From Candidatus Altarchaeota archaeon (GTDB lineage: Archaea; Altiarchaeota; Altiarchaeia; IMC4; SCGC-AAA252-I15): a DNA stretch of 6,445 bases. Below are positions 5,595 to 6,445 of this stretch, piece by piece. Every line of letters starts with the position of its first letter. The first letter of the stretch is position 1. The position numbers and the translations under genes were made by a program. The DNA lies in contig JAPKXP010000101.1 of assembly GCA_026394745.1 (NCBI GenBank), positions 1 through 6,445 of the forward strand, in the 5' to 3' direction. Below the pieces are notes generated by a model. It was not told the origin of the DNA. It searched no databases and worked only from the letters and a program-made list of their open reading frames with translations.

Positions 5595-5615
5595 CAAAAG
5601 CCGCAACGGCTTTTG
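5595..5615 (+). terminator. Perfect 9-bp hairpin after the KH gene, intrinsic-terminator-like
   Basis: CAAAAGCCG, loop CAA, then CGGCTTTTG form a perfect inverted repeat beginning 29 nt after the KH stop. The A-tract, GC stem, T-tract layout is that of a bidirectional intrinsic terminator, and a TTTTTATAT tract (5586-5594) lies just before it. Archaea more often terminate on T tracts alone, so it could instead be a processing or protein-binding site. The inverted repeat is certain; its role is not. Confidence 0.5.
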
Positions 5616-5624
5616 TATACATAC

Positions 5625-5639
5625 GCAGGTTACGCCTGC
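5625..5639 (+). repeat. Second short inverted repeat in the KH-top6B gap
   Basis: GCAGG at 5625-5629 pairs with CCTGC at 5635-5639 around a TTACG loop, 10 nt after the first hairpin. A few A-T pairs could extend the stem beyond an internal loop. It lies upstream of the top6B TATA-like box, so if transcribed it belongs to the KH 3' untranslated region rather than the top6B leader. Confidence 0.35.
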
Positions 5640-5659
5640 AGTATTTATCCACCAATTCA

Positions 5660-5669
5660 AATATTTTAC
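5660..5669 (+). promoter_or_regulatory. TATA-like box for top6B
   Basis: AATATTTTAC begins 32 nt before ATG 5692 and is centred about 27 nt upstream. The core is the same word, at nearly the same distance, as in front of B2. No Shine-Dalgarno precedes the ATG. Confidence 0.5.
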
Positions 5670-5691
5670 AACATAGTTTTTAGGCTAAAAG

Positions 5692-6445
5692 ATGGCTGAG
5701 GAGAAGGTTTCTGCCGGCAAGGAAGGCGAAGTGAAGGAGAGGAGCGCTGATGACCTGTTCAAGGAGTTTAAGGAGGTCAGCGTCACGGAATTCTTCAGGA
5801 AGAACAAGGCTCATCTGGGTTATTCCGGGAAGGTCCGCTCTCTCACGACCGTAATACACGAGCTCGTAACCAATTCTCTGGACGCGTGCGAGGAAGCTGG
5901 GCTGCTCCCTGAAATAACTGTCAAAATAAGGCAGCTTGGTCAGGACCACTACCAGTTCACCGAATCAGACAACGGCCCCGGCATCCCCGAGCAGCACATA
6001 GGCAACGTGTTCGGGAAGATGCTTGCAGGAACCAAGTTCCACAGGAACATCCAGCTTCGGGGCCAGCAGGGTATCGGCGTCACGGGCGTTACGTTGTTCT
6101 CTCAGATGACTACTGGAAAGCCGATGCGAATCACCACGAGCACAGGCGACGGCAACATTCACGAGATAAAGCTGATGGTGGACATCCTCAAGAACAAGGC
6201 TGATGTCATCGAGACTAACGTGATAAAGGACCGGTGGCGGGGCACGGAGATTGAGGGCGAGCTTAAGGGAGTCACGTTCAACCTAGGGGAGTACGGTCCG
6301 TTCGAGTACGTCAGGAGGACCGCTCTTGCAAACCCCCACCTGAAGATTACTTTTGTAGACCCTGAAGGAAGGAAGACGGTTTTCGAGAGGGCTAGCAACG
6401 TAGTACCCAGGCCGCCGACCGAGATGCGGCCGCACCCGAAGGGCC
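5692..6445 (+). CDS. top6B: DNA topoisomerase VI subunit B, N-terminal half (runs off window)
   Basis: 251 complete codons are visible and the frame is still open at the window end; the family is usually over 500 residues. Subunit B is the ATPase that closes on the transported DNA segment and drives strand passage by the A2B2 type IIB topoisomerase. The GHKL (Bergerat) ATP site is intact: N-box HELVTNSLDA with E57, N61 and D64; DNGPGIP at 93-99; and GQQGIG at 124-129 in the glycine-rich lid, followed by VTGVTLFSQMTTGKP. VPRPPTEMRPHPKG at the right edge is also typical of the family. The N-terminus carries a charged extension of about 27 residues before VSVTEFFRKNK, where the conserved domain normally begins. 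ATG 5692 is supported by a TATA-like box 27 nt upstream. Subunit A would be expected nearby, possibly just outside the window, but is not seen. Confidence 0.95.
   Translation, partial: MAEEKVSAGKEGEVKERSADDLFKEFKEVSVTEFFRKNKAHLGYSGKVRSLTTVIHELVTNSLDACEEAGLLPEITVKIRQLGQDHYQFTESDNGPGIPEQHIGNVFGKMLAGTKFHRNIQLRGQQGIGVTGVTLFSQMTTGKPMRITTSTGDGNIHEIKLMVDILKNKADVIETNVIKDRWRGTEIEGELKGVTFNLGEYGPFEYVRRTALANPHLKITFVDPEGRKTVFERASNVVPRPPTEMRPHPKG

Noticed and set aside
1..6445. CRISPR array, tRNA, rRNA or insertion sequence
   Set aside because: I saw no regularly spaced direct repeats, cloverleaf-like sequences, rRNA signatures or transposase genes. The only long repeat is the A/B duplication.

Overview
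The window reads as a piece of an archaeal chromosome. The markers are an archaeal class I CCA-adding enzyme, an archaeal Pno1/Dim2-type double-KH protein, the B subunit of topoisomerase VI, and TATA-like boxes about 24-29 nt upstream of start codons that lack Shine-Dalgarno sequences. The small membrane-anchored, beta-rich, four-cysteine proteins at the left end recall pilin-like proteins common in DPANN and some euryarchaeal genomes. I cannot place the organism further; a DPANN or deep euryarchaeal lineage from a metagenome is a guess.

Layout. Positions 1-1355 (+ strand) hold an AT-rich accessory module: the tail of a cysteine-containing protein (A), a membrane-anchored ectodomain protein (B1), a second truncated-looking copy of the A tail (A'), and a second anchored protein (B2). 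This is an A-B-A'-B2 tandem duplication. Neither family is recognised. B2 converges on, and overlaps by 4 nt, a minus-strand gene (1352-2569) that fuses three TPRs and a helical middle to a C-terminal GXGXG beta-helix domain like those of formylmethanofuran dehydrogenase subunit C and glutamate synthase. Next on the minus strand comes a two-gene unit read from right to left, amrS (radical SAM, AmmeMemoRadiSam family, 3992-5002) then cca (2646-3989). A 69-nt divergent promoter region separates amrS from the plus-strand KH gene (5072-5566). After a 125-nt gap with two short hairpins, top6B begins at 5692 and runs off the window.

How the genes relate. The right-hand part is information processing: tRNA 3'-end CCA synthesis, small-subunit rRNA maturation and type IIB topoisomerase. 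The left part probably acts at the cell surface. The first gene of each transcription unit appears leaderless. The only convincing Shine-Dalgarno lies before cca, the internal gene of its operon.

Most worth a second look: the duplicated A/B module, whose A tails stayed about 85% identical while the B partners fell to a little over 40%; the TPR-GXGXG fusion; exchanged catalytic carboxylates in the CCA enzyme; and an abrupt codon-usage switch near the 3' end of cca. No clear new defence or mobile system is visible.
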